Shown one piece after another: positions 48,395-60,882 of a DNA stretch of 64,000 bases (within the stretch, counting starts at the first letter, position 1; every line of letters begins with the position of its first letter). The DNA lies in NCBI GenBank assembly GCA_950106755.1, contig OX467091.1, forward strand, positions 16,013,538-16,077,537, written 5' to 3'. The notes below the pieces were generated by a model, which was not told the DNA's origin, searched no databases, and saw only the letters and a list, made by a program, of their open reading frames with translations. The translations under genes were made by a program, and so were the position numbers. Source of the DNA: Climacium dendroides (lineage: Eukaryota > Streptophyta > Bryopsida > Hypnales > Climaciaceae).

Positions 48395-48640
48395 GTTAAA
48401 TCATGCCATCAAAGGTGGGCCCAGCAGGCTAAAATTTGTGATTTAGGGGTAAAAGTAAAAAAAAGCCCCCTTATTTTGAGACATGTGTAGGGTACGTTGT
48501 AGACCTCACTTAGCTAATTTGGGGTCTCTGATTGCAAATATGAATTCAGAATTTGTAAAAAAAATTCATATGTGGCAAATAAAAAATTTCCTACATTTTC
48601 TCCGGGTTAAATCCACCTCACCAGGCTCACCTTCGATGGC
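48395..48640 (+). repeat. Family G direct repeat, copy 2
   Basis: See copy 1 at 45660-45920; this copy lies 2.7 kb downstream in the same orientation. Confidence 0.75.
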
Positions 48641-49119
48641 ACAATTTAATGTCCTGCATCTGCAATGCATACTTGGCATACAAGCCCTGTAACAGCAAAT
48701 GGCGGGCCATTCACATTCCATGACGCTGTGGAAGTGTTGGTTTCTTCTTTGGAAGGATAGACTCAATGCAAAGCTAGCAATCCTACTATCAAATGGACTT
48801 TGGGGTATTATAAAAAGAAACAATAGAAAGGAATCTACACTTAAAAAAAAGACTTTTCAAAGGAAGGTTGAATTGATTAGCACACATAGCGCTTGAAAAG
48901 TGTTGATAATAATGATTTTTTCTACATGGGCCAACTGGTGGACCTTTCAAATTGTCCAAATAAGTTGGTCCTGGGTGGTCGCATATTGAGGCCATGGAAT
49001 TGGAGTTTCCAATAACAATTGCATTGGAGTACAATTTTAATCAGAAATCAATCTTAACTCGGCATAGTGCTAACACTGTTTGCTAACAAGCTTATTGTAG
49101 ATGCTTTAATCTTGAAGTT
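48641..49119. other. Intergenic DNA, no gene recognised
   Basis: Frames at 48483-48896 are open on both strands but match nothing I know. Confidence 0.4.
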
Positions 49120-50030
49120 CAATTGTCCCCTCAAGGGACAAAATGGATTTCAAGCTAGCTCTTGTGGTCTCAATATTTGTCATGAATTTTTGAATCTTTT
49201 TGTGAAGATAAGAAAACACATTAGCTTTTTGAAAATATAATTACTAATTCAATTAGAGCCCGGGTACAAAAGTTATAGAACAAAAAGCCCTTTTTTTTTA
49301 TTTGGTGGGCAGAAAAAGAAAACTTCAAGTAAAACATTTAAAAAATTTGTTTTGTATAGATTATATTTTTATGCACATGAGAAGATTTGATTCATTCCAT
49401 TTGAATTTGTTATGGAGAAGTTATAGACAAACTTGTTTAGGGGGCAATTAAAGTATCTTTTTGAAAAAATAACTTGTAGGATTCATTTTTGACCTCAATT
49501 TTCACATTTTTTCAAAGAAAAGAAATTCACAAGGTTAAGATCTCTTGCTAAAAAAATCTCACCGTTGAAATTAGTGTATTTCAATTCCATCTTAGAGCTA
49601 TTAACAATTTAGATTTCCTTCAATCTTGAACTTACTTCTTCTTAACAATTTTTTAATGAAAAATTAAATCAATTTCTAGGGAGAAAAAATCAAACTTAAT
49701 ATTCATTCCCTACTTGATATTTTCTCCCTAGAATTTTAACTCAATTCTTTATCATATAAAATTATAAATTCAAAATCAATAGAGCCAAAATTATAAGTTA
49801 TGAATGTCTAAAGCCAAATAATGTAGTTGAGCAAGGTGCAAAATTTTTTGTTTCTATCACTTTAAATACAAATATCTTGCAATCTACGTGGTCAAAGTTT
49901 GTGAATTTCTACCATACATCTTAGTCTAGTACAAGATCCTATGGTTAGATATGGAAAAGAAGAACTTTTTCTAAAACTTTTTGCTCATTATTATAGAAAT
50001 GGCAATTTTGAGTGGATTTTGATGGAAGGA
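49120..50030 (+). mobile_element. Family A element, plus copy
   Basis: Begins near GTCCCCTCAAGGGACAAAAT and aligns end to end with the reverse complement of 51974-52902 (shared: AACTTGTAGGATTCATTT, CAATCTACGTGGTCAAAGTT, AAGATCCTATGGTTAGATAT). Non-coding. Confidence 0.7.
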
Positions 50031-50527
50031 GCCCACTTGCAAGGAGCCCACTTTGAGCTTTGTGAGAACTCAAGGAGGCTTTATTGACTTCATAATTTGG
50101 AACTTTTGCATGAATTTTTTAAGATGAATGCTATTCATCATAATCTAGGTGTGAAGCTTTGTTTTCATATCAGTCTAATAAGCATTGAAAGAGTTAGAAG
50201 GGTCTTTTTGATTTTGATGTTAAAATGTCCAACAAAATATATATTCTAAAAAAAAAATGACTTGTGGGAGTGAAAAAGTTACCAAATATGGATTTAAATC
50301 ATAACATGTTCATTTCATTGTATAGAAATGGCAATTTTATTAGGATTACAATCAACATGTATATAATAATAAATGATTTTATAACAAAAGAACTAGAATC
50401 AAAGAAATGATTGTCATGCACTTAATGGACCATAAATTTTTTAGTTTTGTCACCCTTTAGTATTCTATTATACTTCTTTATCCTAGTAGTGAATGCACGA
50501 AGCTAATGTCACTACAAATAAAATGTT
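50031..50527. other. AT-rich DNA between repeats
   Basis: No gene or RNA seen. Confidence 0.5.
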
Positions 50528-51444
50528 TTAACCTCTAAAGGACTATTACTATATTTTCACCAAAAATGCTCCAAAACTACTATTTCTAATACAAGTACCA
50601 AATATTAGAAAAAAATTATTCTTGGACACATGTAGCCATAGGATCTTGTAGTATGCTAGTTAGAGAAGATGTGGGAAATTTTCACCATGTAGATTGCAAG
50701 ATCTTAGCATTTGAAGTGACAAAAATTGTTTTTTGGCCTTGTAAAAAATCAAGCAATTGCACTTTACAAGATCACATTTGTATGATAAAATGTTCAAAAT
50801 GGTGGTGCTTCATTGGATTCATTCTTCAAGTCAAATTTTCTACATGCTTGAAAAATTTCAAATCATTTGAAATTGTACAATATATAGGGAAAAATAGTAA
50901 GTAGAAAGAATAGAAAATGATTCAAATTACAAAATTGTTAAGAATTTAGTTTTGGAATTGAAAAATGGCAATCCCAATGGTTGAAATGTTGTAATAAATA
51001 ATCTACATTTTATGATTTTTTTTTTCAAAAATATTAAAAATTGAATAAAATAAAGGACTTCAAAGTTTATTTAAAAGTAGAAAATCTATAATTGCCTATA
51101 AACTAAAACTCCTCATAACTTTTGATTCATTGATCAAAATGGAATGATTCAAAACTTTCAACATACATATAAATCTTAGAAAACCAATCTCAAAAATTTT
51201 GTTTATGAAAAAAGTGATTTTTTCTGACCTGTTGGGATTGCCCCATTTACAAAAAAGTAACATATTAGGCTCTAATTTTTTGCTTGTATTTCCAAATGTC
51301 ATGAAATTTAAAGCATTTGAAAGATATTCCTTGTCCCCACCTTCTATTAAAGTTTCTACCTAAAATATACAAATCTTTAGTCACAGGTACTTGCCCAAAA
51401 TTTCTATATTGGCAAAAAATGCATGTTGGTCTTTTAGGGGGTAA
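50528..51444 (-). mobile_element. Family A element, minus copy (917 bp)
   Basis: Ends TTAACCTCTAAAGGAC and GTCTTTTAGGGGGTAA form an imperfect terminal inverted repeat. The interior is the reverse complement of 59070-59915. Non-coding. Confidence 0.75.
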
Positions 51445-51973
51445 TTAAAACTAATATTCTTAGTACTAATTCAAAACATTATGACTTTAGTAATTAGTAT
51501 CACATGCACTAATAGAATAAATGAATGCATTTAGACTATATATTGTTTTGTTAATTACAGTAGTAGAAATAAGGAGGTATGGATTACAAAGAACTCTACA
51601 AAATGATGGTTCCTTCAGTCCATATGAACATTAGGACAAATTAAATACTACACGACCTAAGACCACATCACTTTTATTATGCCCATTTTATTGTAAATTG
51701 AAACTTTCAAAATTTCTGACATTCTACTTTTAACCTTTAAAGGACTAAATGTTCAAATTTTGAACATTGGATGAGTACAAGTATGTTACGAGAGCACATA
51801 ATCTTTTTTTTTCCATGTAGATTCTTGTGCTAGTTTTCTTATATATATAGTATAATTTTCACAATTTTTCTTCTATAAATTTATTGTAGTTGAGGGGGTA
51901 TTGATATGTCTTACCTCAAAATCTAACTTTTTTAGTTCAAAAAGAGACTTCAAAACAACTTAAATAAAGATTT

Positions 51974-52902
51974 TTAACCCCTAAAGTCCCAAGACCTTTT
52001 TTCTATCAAAAACCATCTCACAACTACCATTCCTATAGCAAAGAGTAAAAAACATTTTTAATGTCTTTTTGCATACCCAACTATAGGATCTTGTACTATA
52101 GAATGTGTGGAAGAAATTTCATAAACTTTGACTGTGTAGATTGCAAGATATTTGCATTTAAGTGAAGGAAACAAGTTTTTTTGCATTTTGCTCATCTACA
52201 TTTGGGATTTTTGGAACCTTTTTTAACTTAAAATTTTTGCTCTATTCATTTTGAATTTCTAATTTTATATGATGAAAAATTGAGTTGAGAATCTAAGAAA
52301 AAAATTCTAAAAGAAAACACTTAGTTTTTACTCATTAAAAAGTTGTTATGCAGAAGTAGATTCAAGCTTGAAAGGAAACTAAACCATTTATGTTCTAAGA
52401 TGGAATTGAAACACACTAATCTCAACAATGAGATTGTTCTAACAAAAAACTTTAACCTTCAGGAACAATTTTTTTTTGAAAATTTGAAAATTGAGTTTAG
52501 AAATGAATCCTACAAGTTATTTTTTGTTAAAAATGCTCTAATTGTCCAAAAAATAACATTATCCATGACTTTTGCATCACAAATCCAAATAGAATCAATC
52601 AAAATTTTCCATGTAGATAAAAATATAATATATATACAAAATAAATTATTAATTTTCTTTCTTTATGTTTTTTTTGAGTTTTTTTGGTGCTCGCTAAACT
52701 AAAATTTGAGCTTTTTGTGCCATAACTTTTGCTCCCATGCATCAATTGAAATAAATATTATATTTCTTGAAAGCTAATGTGTTTTTCTATCTTTACAAAA
52801 AAAATACAAAAAATACAAAAATCAAGAAAAATATTTAGATTGTAAGAGCCTACCCAAAATCCATTTTGTCCCCCAAGGAGACAATGGGACTTTGGGGGTT
52901 AA
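51974..52902 (-). mobile_element. Family A element, minus copy (929 bp)
   Basis: Ends TTAACCCCTAAAGTCCCAAG and GGGACTTTGGGGGTTAA form a terminal inverted repeat of about 18 matches in 20. Inverted partner of 49120-50030. Together with the copy at 50528 this makes three family A elements in 3.8 kb. Confidence 0.8.
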
Positions 52903-53754
52903 ATGATCACTATCATAAGATGTTTTTTGAGTTCACAAATTGTGGGGAATTTGGGAACTTCACCACATTAGCAGTCTAACATGGTCAAAAGATTGCCACA
53001 TCAGATAATATTATTTGATCATTATTTTTTTAACTATTTAATATTCTAACATCAATGCATTAGTTCATAGCAAGGAAATAATTGTAAAAAGGTCTTCTAA
53101 AGGCTTCAAATTCCCTCTAATGAAATAGAATTTCAAAGATTACTTATGTGTAAAAATTTTAAAAATTTGATCTATAATTACTTTTGGAAAGAATTATTGA
53201 TTTTAGGTTTCAAATTTTGTTGAATAATATTGGTAACAATAGTGGTGAATCTAACTACATAGAAAAAATCTTTATATCATTTATAACAACTTTTGTTTGA
53301 AAGTAATTATGAAATTCCTCTTCTAAGTTGCATTTTATTATACATCTCTATGATTTGATACTTTTGTTTGGACATCATATAAGAGATGTCTATTAAGTAG
53401 GCAACGAGGATATGAATGGAAAAATGAAGGGAGGTAGCCTCACAACAATGTTAGAGCTTCCACACCAGTACTCATCAAATTTGATACATGAAAAGCTTAC
53501 ATCTCAAAAAATTTGTTCCCCATGCTCATCAAATGTGCCCTATAAATCATTGAGTGGAGTTTACAATAAAACTTACTAAACTTAGATTTGAAGGGGCATT
53601 GCTTGACTTGCTAAGATGGAGTGCCATGAAAGTATTTTGTTGGGCCTAAAGCACTTATCATTCAAGTTTGGCAAGTATCAAATTTTTTGAGAATTGAGAG
53701 TCTTGATGTACGTTTTTTGCATGTAAGCCTAAGATCTTGAGCCTAGGAGCCAAG
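52903..53754. other. AT-rich DNA with family B fragment
   Basis: 53130-53330 resembles part of family B (GGTGAATCTAACTACATAGA, TTGGTAACAATAG). No gene. Confidence 0.5.
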
Positions 53755-53995
53755 AAATCTATATCATAGATATTTATAATATCAACACTTTCCATAATTA
53801 TAGGGTACCCATGTTATTGGTACCTATATTGTAGGACACTTTCTATGATTATAGAAAATTGTTGTTATAAGTACCTATATTGTAGGTACCTTCCATGATT
53901 ATAGAAAATTCTTGATATAGGTACCTTCCATGGTTATAGGGCACTTATGTTATAGATATGTATGTTCTAAGCTCTTTCAATGTTTGTAGGATGCC
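53755..53995. repeat. Family E minisatellite-like repeat, copy 2
   Basis: Roughly 40-60 bp units with the phrase ACCTTCCATGATTATAGAAA and TATAGGTACC, four or more degenerate copies. Confidence 0.75.
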
Positions 53996-54594
53996 TACTT
54001 ATACCTAGATTGAAGACTCATAGGCTTGCATTTTTAGGTTCATACATTAACTTGGTTGTTGATGTTCTTAAAACATTGACAAAGGTTGGCCAAACTAATT
54101 TTCATTCTTTTTTTCCACATTTGAAACAACTTTATTGCTTTTTTGAGCTAATGTTGTAATCTATAGATACTTTCCAATATTTTTAAAGAGCTAACAATTG
54201 GGTTCATCTCAACTCAAAACTAATAATAAAGTAAAGAACTCTACATTATACTTATAACCAACCCTGAAAAACACACTCAAAAGGACATTAAGGCCAAAAA
54301 AGACCTATAGGTCTCTTTTAAGATGATTGTAAAAAATTAAAAATGCACCTATTGGTTTAAAAATCAGATCATTTTGAGCAAAATATTTTGGTGATACATT
54401 GAAAAATATATCACATTTTAAAACCAAGAAAAGTTATCTCTATGCAAAATTTATTGTATCCACTTGATAAATGTCTCTATGTGCATGACCAAGAAGCACC
54501 TTTAGTTTTGATTCAATGGCTTTGGCCTTGGCACACCTATGAGGTGGTTATGAGATCAAACATCGGCATTGATGATTCTTACGATCGTAGTTCA
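53996..54594. other. AT-rich DNA, no gene
   Basis: The frame starting at 54442 runs into the inverted repeat at 54595 and has no known motif, so it is not called as a gene. Confidence 0.45.
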
Positions 54595-55140
54595 CTTAAC
54601 TATGGTGAGACTGAGGTCAATTCACTTTTTTGTCATATGGAAACTAAGAATTTTTTTTTGAGGAAGGAACATGTTGGTTCCTTAGAAGGTATACCTTCTC
54701 ATGGAGGCATCAAAGATGGAATCTGCCATCTAGGTCTATGAGGTTTAGATAGTTGAGCCATTCCCAACAAATGCTTTATTCATATTGATCTTTGATATTT
54801 GAGTTAATTTTTTTCTTCTACATGCACAAATTTCTTCATATTAAGTTTTTGGCATGTACAAAGTACGTAAGGTAGTTGTGCTATTTCTAAGGGAAAGCCC
54901 CCACACAAATGAGTTTAAATTTTGGAGTAACCATAAGAAGAATAACCTTAGAAAGACCAGAATGAATGAAGTGTTGGCTCAACTATTTAAGCCTTGTAGA
55001 TTTAAATGGTAAATTCCATCCTTGATGCTTCTATTAGGAGGTAGAACCTATAATAAAGAATTGACATGTTCCTTCCTTAAGAAATCCTCGCGTCTCCAAA
55101 TGACAACAAAGTAGTTAATGCACCCACACACCATAGTTGG
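54595..55140. repeat. Imperfect inverted repeat, about 175-bp arms
   Basis: 54595-54770 pairs with 54965-55140: GGAAGGAACATGTTGG, GGCATCAAAGATGGAAT and TGTCATATGGA on the left correspond to complements of CATGTTCCTTCC, ATTCCATCCTTGATGC and TCCAAATGACA on the right. Probably a degenerate foldback or MITE. Confidence 0.7.
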
Positions 55141-55141
55141 G

Positions 55142-55260
55142 TGAACTATAGTGAAGTATAGTGAACTATAGCACCCTATCAATGCCTAGGTTTGAACTCA
55201 TGACCACCTCACCGGTGTGCCAAGTCCAAAGTCATTGAGTAAAGGCCATAGGTCATTCTT
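55142..55260 (-). repeat. Possible tRNA-derived SINE fragment
   Basis: On the minus strand GAGTTCAAACC (55188-55198) fits a Pol III B-box, preceded by CACCGGTGAGGTGGTCATG, like the 3' half of a tRNA. A clear A-box and a poly-A tail are missing. The 10-bp words GAACTATAGT/GAAGTATAGT repeat at 55142-55170. Confidence 0.3.
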
Positions 55261-56189
55261 TTATATATGATGCAAATATTCTAGCAGTAGTTTAAAGACT
55301 CCCATACAATTTTATGTAATTTTTTTATAACAAACATGTGATGATGAAGAAAAAAAGTTTAATTTTGTGTTTCAAAAGATAATAATACTTTACCCTAATT
55401 CTTTGGTCAAAGAACCCAAGAACACGATTTTGGATTGAAAAATTGAGTTCAATGTGTGCAGAAATAAGAATGAGGAATGCAAAATACAAAAAAAAATTCC
55501 TTGAAGAATGAATCTTTATTCAATATAAATGAGAATTCTTCATCTAAATCTCGCTCTTGTCTCAAAGTTTCACCTATAACGGCTACCTTAATTTGGAACT
55601 TGTTCCTAATCAAGTGTCAGACAAATCATGTGTAAATAAATCAATTTTTTTTCAAATCAACAATAGAAATATCTATTTTTCATTTCAAGATACCAAGTTT
55701 TCCATTAGAGGAGGGGCATCTTTATTGGTATTCCTACTTCATATAAGTTATAGTCAAATTATAATGTCTTTGATGAGTTTCAGAATCTATAAATTTGGAT
55801 ATTTTTCTAATGTACTATTTTTTCACCATTTGGCTATAGCCCAAGATGTTCACTATTTTTTTGTAAAGGTATGCTTCATTTTGGGGGTCAAAATCTGAAA
55901 ATAGCCAGATTATTCGTGTATAATTTTAAGACATATAATCAAATCATAGTTGATAATTTACCTAGTTTGATATAGACATCACCATGTATCAATCAAATAT
56001 CACATGAGTATTGAAGAAACAAGTGTCTTCTTCACCAAAATGATAAAAAACAAAAATTGGTAGTTTGTCATTAGGGCATTTCAATCAATCCACAAAGTTG
56101 AATTTGATTGCTAGACTAGATATTTCCTCCTTACCAAAAATGATGCTAGCATGTAAACCTAAAAATGCGAGCCTATGAGCCTTGAGTTC
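55261..56189. other. AT-rich intergenic DNA
   Basis: A 113-codon frame at 55557-55898 is open but AT-driven and has no motif. No gene called. Confidence 0.45.
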
Positions 56190-56400
56190 ATGTATAAGTA
56201 GGTATTCTACATTTATGAAGGTTCTTGTAACATACATACTTATAGCATAAATATCCTATAACCATGCATTGAAGGTGATTATAAGATATGTATGTATAAT
56301 ATAGATAGCTATAATATAGGAACCTGTAATATAAATATCCTATAACCATGAAAGGTACTTATAATATAGGTACCTATAACATAAGAGTTTAGACTACTAA
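56190..56400. repeat. Family E minisatellite-like repeat, copy 3
   Basis: Words TATAACCATG, TATAATATAGGTACCTATAA and GTATGTATAATATAG repeat irregularly. Orientation is opposite to that of copy 2. Confidence 0.75.
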
Positions 56401-59069
56401 GCTCATGGGCTTAAGATTCTAGCTAGCAATTGTGTCTTACACGTAACCAACCAAAGAAAGAAAGAGACAAAAATGAGGATAAAAATTCTTTTCCTATCCA
56501 GAAATAATTCTACTAGGATTTGGGGGCTTGGAAGAAGTGGCTAGGGGTAGATTACATGCCTATTGAAGGGCCGTTTCAGGTCCATCCATGTTGGGAACTA
56601 GCCATTGCTAGCAAGAATTAAAATAATAAAAAATGTTTTAAAAATAAAATTTTAGTTGAAAAATATATAATTATTAAAATGTAAAATAAAATATTTTTTT
56701 AAAAATTAATTAAATAATATTATTTGGCATGGCAATAGTTTCGCCACGTCAATCTATTGATTTGATACAATTCCCATGTTTCCAATAGTCTAGGAACTCA
56801 CAGCCTTTTACAACCCCAAAATCTCATCTAATGATCATAATACTCTTTGAGACATTGTTACTAGTGGGTTAAGTTTCAATAAGGATATCCAAAAAGTTGT
56901 CTCTTCTACAATTTCAATCCACATTGGTGTATCAAACAAGTTTATCTTTTAATTATAATAAAGTATGACTTCACCAAACGTGGTTTCAATTGTCTACATT
57001 TATAATGTATCAAGAAAAAAAATCATTACAATCAAAGATTTTAAATATTTTAAATTAAGTTTTTAGTCAAAAAAATAAGTTGTATATTATTTACCTAAAA
57101 TCCTCAAAATGAAGCATTTGGATTATCAAACAATTTCATTTTAATATCATCTTTGGATATGAATTACATTTAATTGTGCATTATAAAATGATCCGTTTTA
57201 TCAATAAAAAAACTAATAAATTATACACTATAATGCCTACAAATGTCAAAATTAAGCAGTTTATATCAACAAGTTCAATAGTTCCAAAGATAAGAAAAAT
57301 CCAAAAAAAATTCATTAAAAATATGCATCTTGATCTCATTTATATGAAGGATTTTATTTTATTTTATAATTTTTTTAATTGATCAAAATAAACAAAATAG
57401 GCAAACTTTGGAGGTTTTAACCAAAAATCATTTAATTAGTATGTCCAAAAAGTGATATCCTTATCAAATTTAAATAATTTGCATTCATATATGTAATCAA
57501 AGACCTTGAGTTATTAAAAAGATATTTATAATATTATTTTTTAACAAGGTCTTTTTTCTCCCTTTGAATGCGATTTTTTGATGACATCATCATAATACTC
57601 TTTGACATCATAATACTAACAGAAAAGTGATCTTGGGGCACTAATAAAAAGTGTTAAAACGTGGTGCCCTAGGTCCAAATTGGCACCAAGGTTGAGCCAA
57701 TATGGATCTTAGGCATTGGTAGCTTTGAAGACCATCCTTCTACTAGTGTGTGCAATCTCATCCAAATTTCATTAGTTATTGTATACTCTTGCAAATTAAA
57801 CAAAAATGCCTCAAATATCTTGGCAAAGAGTATCGCTCCACTAGTACAAATCTATCATGGGCCTAAATGATTTTTTTGTTGCATTTGTGTTAGAGCTACC
57901 ACGAATTGTATTAAAATATATATAAAATGAATACAAATCATTTAAGTCCACATGGATTTCTACTAGTGCTCTCTCCCAACAATCCTAAGTAGGTTGGGTT
58001 TTGCAATGCTACAAAGGTTGTGAAATATTAAATTAGGAGGTATGACAAGCATCCTAGAATGCAAGTAGGTTAGACAACCATCTAATTTTATTTGTAAAAT
58101 CCATGACTTATATAATTTCATCCATAGTATCACCTAATATTAATAAATTTAATTTAAAACATCAAAGATATTAAATTTGTCCATATTTTTGCGATTTCAT
58201 TGATCTTACTAGCTCTAGACTAAAGGCAAAGAGACTTTGCTTGAAATTGCATAAAGTTAACACTTTGAACAAGAAGAATTGCAAAATAAAATTTTATGCA
58301 TTTAGAAGAGCTTCTAACTATAGGATCTCATTTTTAACTTGTGTTGCAATGACATATAAAGAATTTAGGTCTTTAAGGCATTGCATGAGTGAATCCATGC
58401 ATGCCAAGAAAACAATTTTTTTCTACTTCACTTAAAGTGACTAAATCAAACTAAATCCGTTTTGGAATTAAAAGAGCTTCAAGGATTAATTCCTAAAAGA
58501 TTAGAGCATAGTTTAGCATATATTGTCAAAACTCCCACTTTTTAAGTCAACAAAAAATAATTACAAATAATAAATTAAAAAAAAGTTCAACTATACAAAA
58601 TTTTACCAAACTACATTGGAATTAGGTGGAATTTTTATAGAAAATTTGACTGTGTAGATTGAAAGATTATAGCATTTAAAATTAGAAGATTTTTCTCCAA
58701 CCTTGATCAAGAACATTAGAAAACTTTTGCTTCTCCTAGAGATGAGATTTTTGTAGTATATATGTTTTTTTAATAGTTGCATCTTTTATTAAATGATTTA
58801 CATACCCACCAAATTTTAGAAGTAGATGTGGAGTTTAGCAAAATATTCTCAAATTGCCCAAACTATTGGATTTTTATGGATAATATAATTTTTCCTTTGG
58901 ACACAAAATGAACTAGAGAAAAAACATTCCTATTAAGGTAGTATTGTCTACACCTTGTATCAAATTTTTGGAAAGATTTATTCAAAATTGACTTTGTATG
59001 AACCTATCCAAACCTCCAAATGGAATTAAAAGACTAAATCAACCTTAGCCTCCAACAAACAAAACTACA
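56401..59069. other. AT-rich intergenic DNA
   Basis: No gene, RNA or defined element seen. 58620-58760 has weak family A similarity (GACTGTGTAGATTGAAAGAT). Confidence 0.5.
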
Positions 59070-59915
59070 ACTCAATATAAATGGAATTTTTTATTTTTTA
59101 TTTGAAAATTTCACAAAACATATGAACAAGTTTTTTCTTTAAGGCCCAACAATTTTCACAACTTTTGACTTCATGGTTAAAACATTATTGTATGATGTGT
59201 AGTTTTTTTTCTAGATTGGATAATCCGGGCTCATTAAAAAAATCAACTTTTTCAAAAACAATAAATTGAAATGAGTTTTATAAGATTTATATGTATGAAA
59301 AAAGCTTTGAAACAATTTTTTTATTAATGAAATGAAAGTTATCAAGAGTTTTAGTTTGCAGGTAGTTATAGATTTTAATTCTAAAATAAACTTTGAAGTC
59401 CTTTGTTTAACTCAATTTTCCATATTTTTGAAAAAAATAAAATTATAGAATGTAGATTGTTTATTACAACATTACAACCAATGGGATTGGCATTTTTCAA
59501 TTCCATAACTAAATTCATGACAATTTAGTATTTTAAATCATTCTTTACTTCTTTCTACTTACTATTTTTTTCCTATATGTTGTACAATTCCAAATGATCT
59601 AAAAATTTTCAAGCATGTAGTCAACTTGTCTTGAAGAATGAATTCAAAAAAACACCACCAATGTAGATATTTTTCATACAAATGTGACCTTGTGAAGTGT
59701 AGCTACCATGTTTTTTGCAAGGCCAAAAACGGATTGTTGTGAATTTAAAAGCTTGTATCTTACAATCCACATTACAAAAATTTCTAAATTTTTTTCCACA
59801 TCATCTCAAACCAACATACTACAAGAGCCTATGGTTACATGTGTCCAAAAATGTTTAAAAAAAAATAGTACTTGTATTAGAAATGACAATTTTAGAGTGT
59901 TTTTGGTGAAAGTAT
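59070..59915 (+). repeat. Family A element, plus copy
   Basis: Contains in order the foldback-arm segment (as 34090-34385), the segment shared with 150-480 (TTTATTACAACATTACAACC, TTGGCATTTTTCAATTCCAT, ATATGTTGTACAATTCCAAA) and the tail ending TTTGGTGAAAGTATAGTC. Best template for the full family A. Confidence 0.8.
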
Positions 59916-59954
59916 AGTCAGGAAACTTAAGGGATTTCCTGACTATAATGTCAT

Positions 59955-60060
59955 AGTAGTCTAAAAGTATTTGATGGATGATAGAGAATCATTCTATAGA
60001 AAACAAAAGTACAAATGTTCATCCTTGGAATATTGTATGAAAAAGGGAGATCTTGTATAA
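59955..60060 (-). repeat. Family F repeat fragment
   Basis: TTGATGGATGATAGAGAATC to GGGAGATCTTGTATA is the reverse complement of the segment at 29690-29780, at lower similarity. Confidence 0.65.
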
Positions 60061-60540
60061 TAGTTTGACCTTTGATGCATAGTATTCTTGTTTTTTTTAA
60101 GCAAATGATTCATACAAAAAGATGATTTTCACATTGATTAGCTTGGTATTTCTAAGGTTAAGAGATTAAAGAATGAAAAAATGAAACAAAAGACATTGTT
60201 CCTTCATCACTACTAGTATACCTTGTACCATGCCACAACCGAAATGTATGTAAAAGTAATTTCCTAATTTTTTTCACAAAATCTTTGATATTCAATCATT
60301 TTTACACCATAGGTCCAAACACCACGAAACAAAGCCCATGCACCCCTCCTCGTTGAAGACTTTCCAACCATACAAAGAATGAGACCGAGGACAAGGTCTA
60401 AGAGATCTCACTCTAACAAAAACAAAACAACACAACCAACCTAAGGTATAGATTCTAGTTTCCTTGTTCCATATTTCTAGTGGTGTAGGGACAAAGGATG
60501 TAAAGGTAGATAGCCCCCAAATCAGGTAAGAATTTATAGC
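60061..60540. other. Upstream region of the MIR166 locus
   Basis: AT-rich, with no gene seen. GC content rises sharply after 60540. Confidence 0.5.
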
Positions 60541-60615
60541 GAAAATTCGTCAAGGAAAATTCTCTGGGGCCGGGCCGGGCCGGCAGCAATTCAGTCGTGA
60601 CCCAGCATGCCGCAC

Positions 60616-60621
60616 TATATA
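60616..60621 (+). promoter_or_regulatory. TATA box of the MIR166 transcription unit
   Basis: TATATA within CACTATATAGTCG, in a GC-rich context (GGGCCGGGCCGGGCCGGC at about 60567-60585 just upstream). A pyrimidine-rich stretch with likely start sites follows about 25-35 bp downstream (60640-60655), typical of Pol II MIR promoters in plants. Inferred; no transcript data. Confidence 0.5.
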
Positions 60622-60789
60622 GTCGTCCCTCCGCCGCGCTTTCTCAACGCAGCAGTGTGCATCTCATTCTCACGTCCTACGTTTTCTTCTCGTGCTGCCG
60701 TCTTTCCCGAGCGCTTCCCCTAGCCTCCCCTTCTACACCATCCTCTAGCTCTCTTCAATTCTTTCACTCCCTAATCCATCAGCTTCACG

Positions 60790-60882
60790 ATGTATTCTTC
60801 TGTTATCAATCTCCCTTCTCATCGATCATGTGGGCTTTTCAGGCAGGGCCCTTGCAAAGGCGCGCAACTTCTCGATCCCTAG
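60790..60882 (+). other. First small ORF of the pri-miRNA (30 codons)
   Basis: ATG at 60790 is the first after the predicted start site. The frame begins MYSSVINLPSHRSCGLF and ends at TAG 60880-60882. Some plant pri-miRNAs encode regulatory micropeptides (miPEPs) in such positions, but translation here is unproven and a chance frame is as likely. Confidence 0.25.

Noticed and set aside
45660..48640. Family G direct repeats as LTRs of a retrotransposon
   Set aside because: No TG/CA ends, primer-binding site, polypurine tract or gag/pol remnants are seen between them.
54442..54741. 99-codon frame as a gene
   Set aside because: Its 3' half lies in one arm of an inverted repeat (54595-55140) and it has no recognisable domain.
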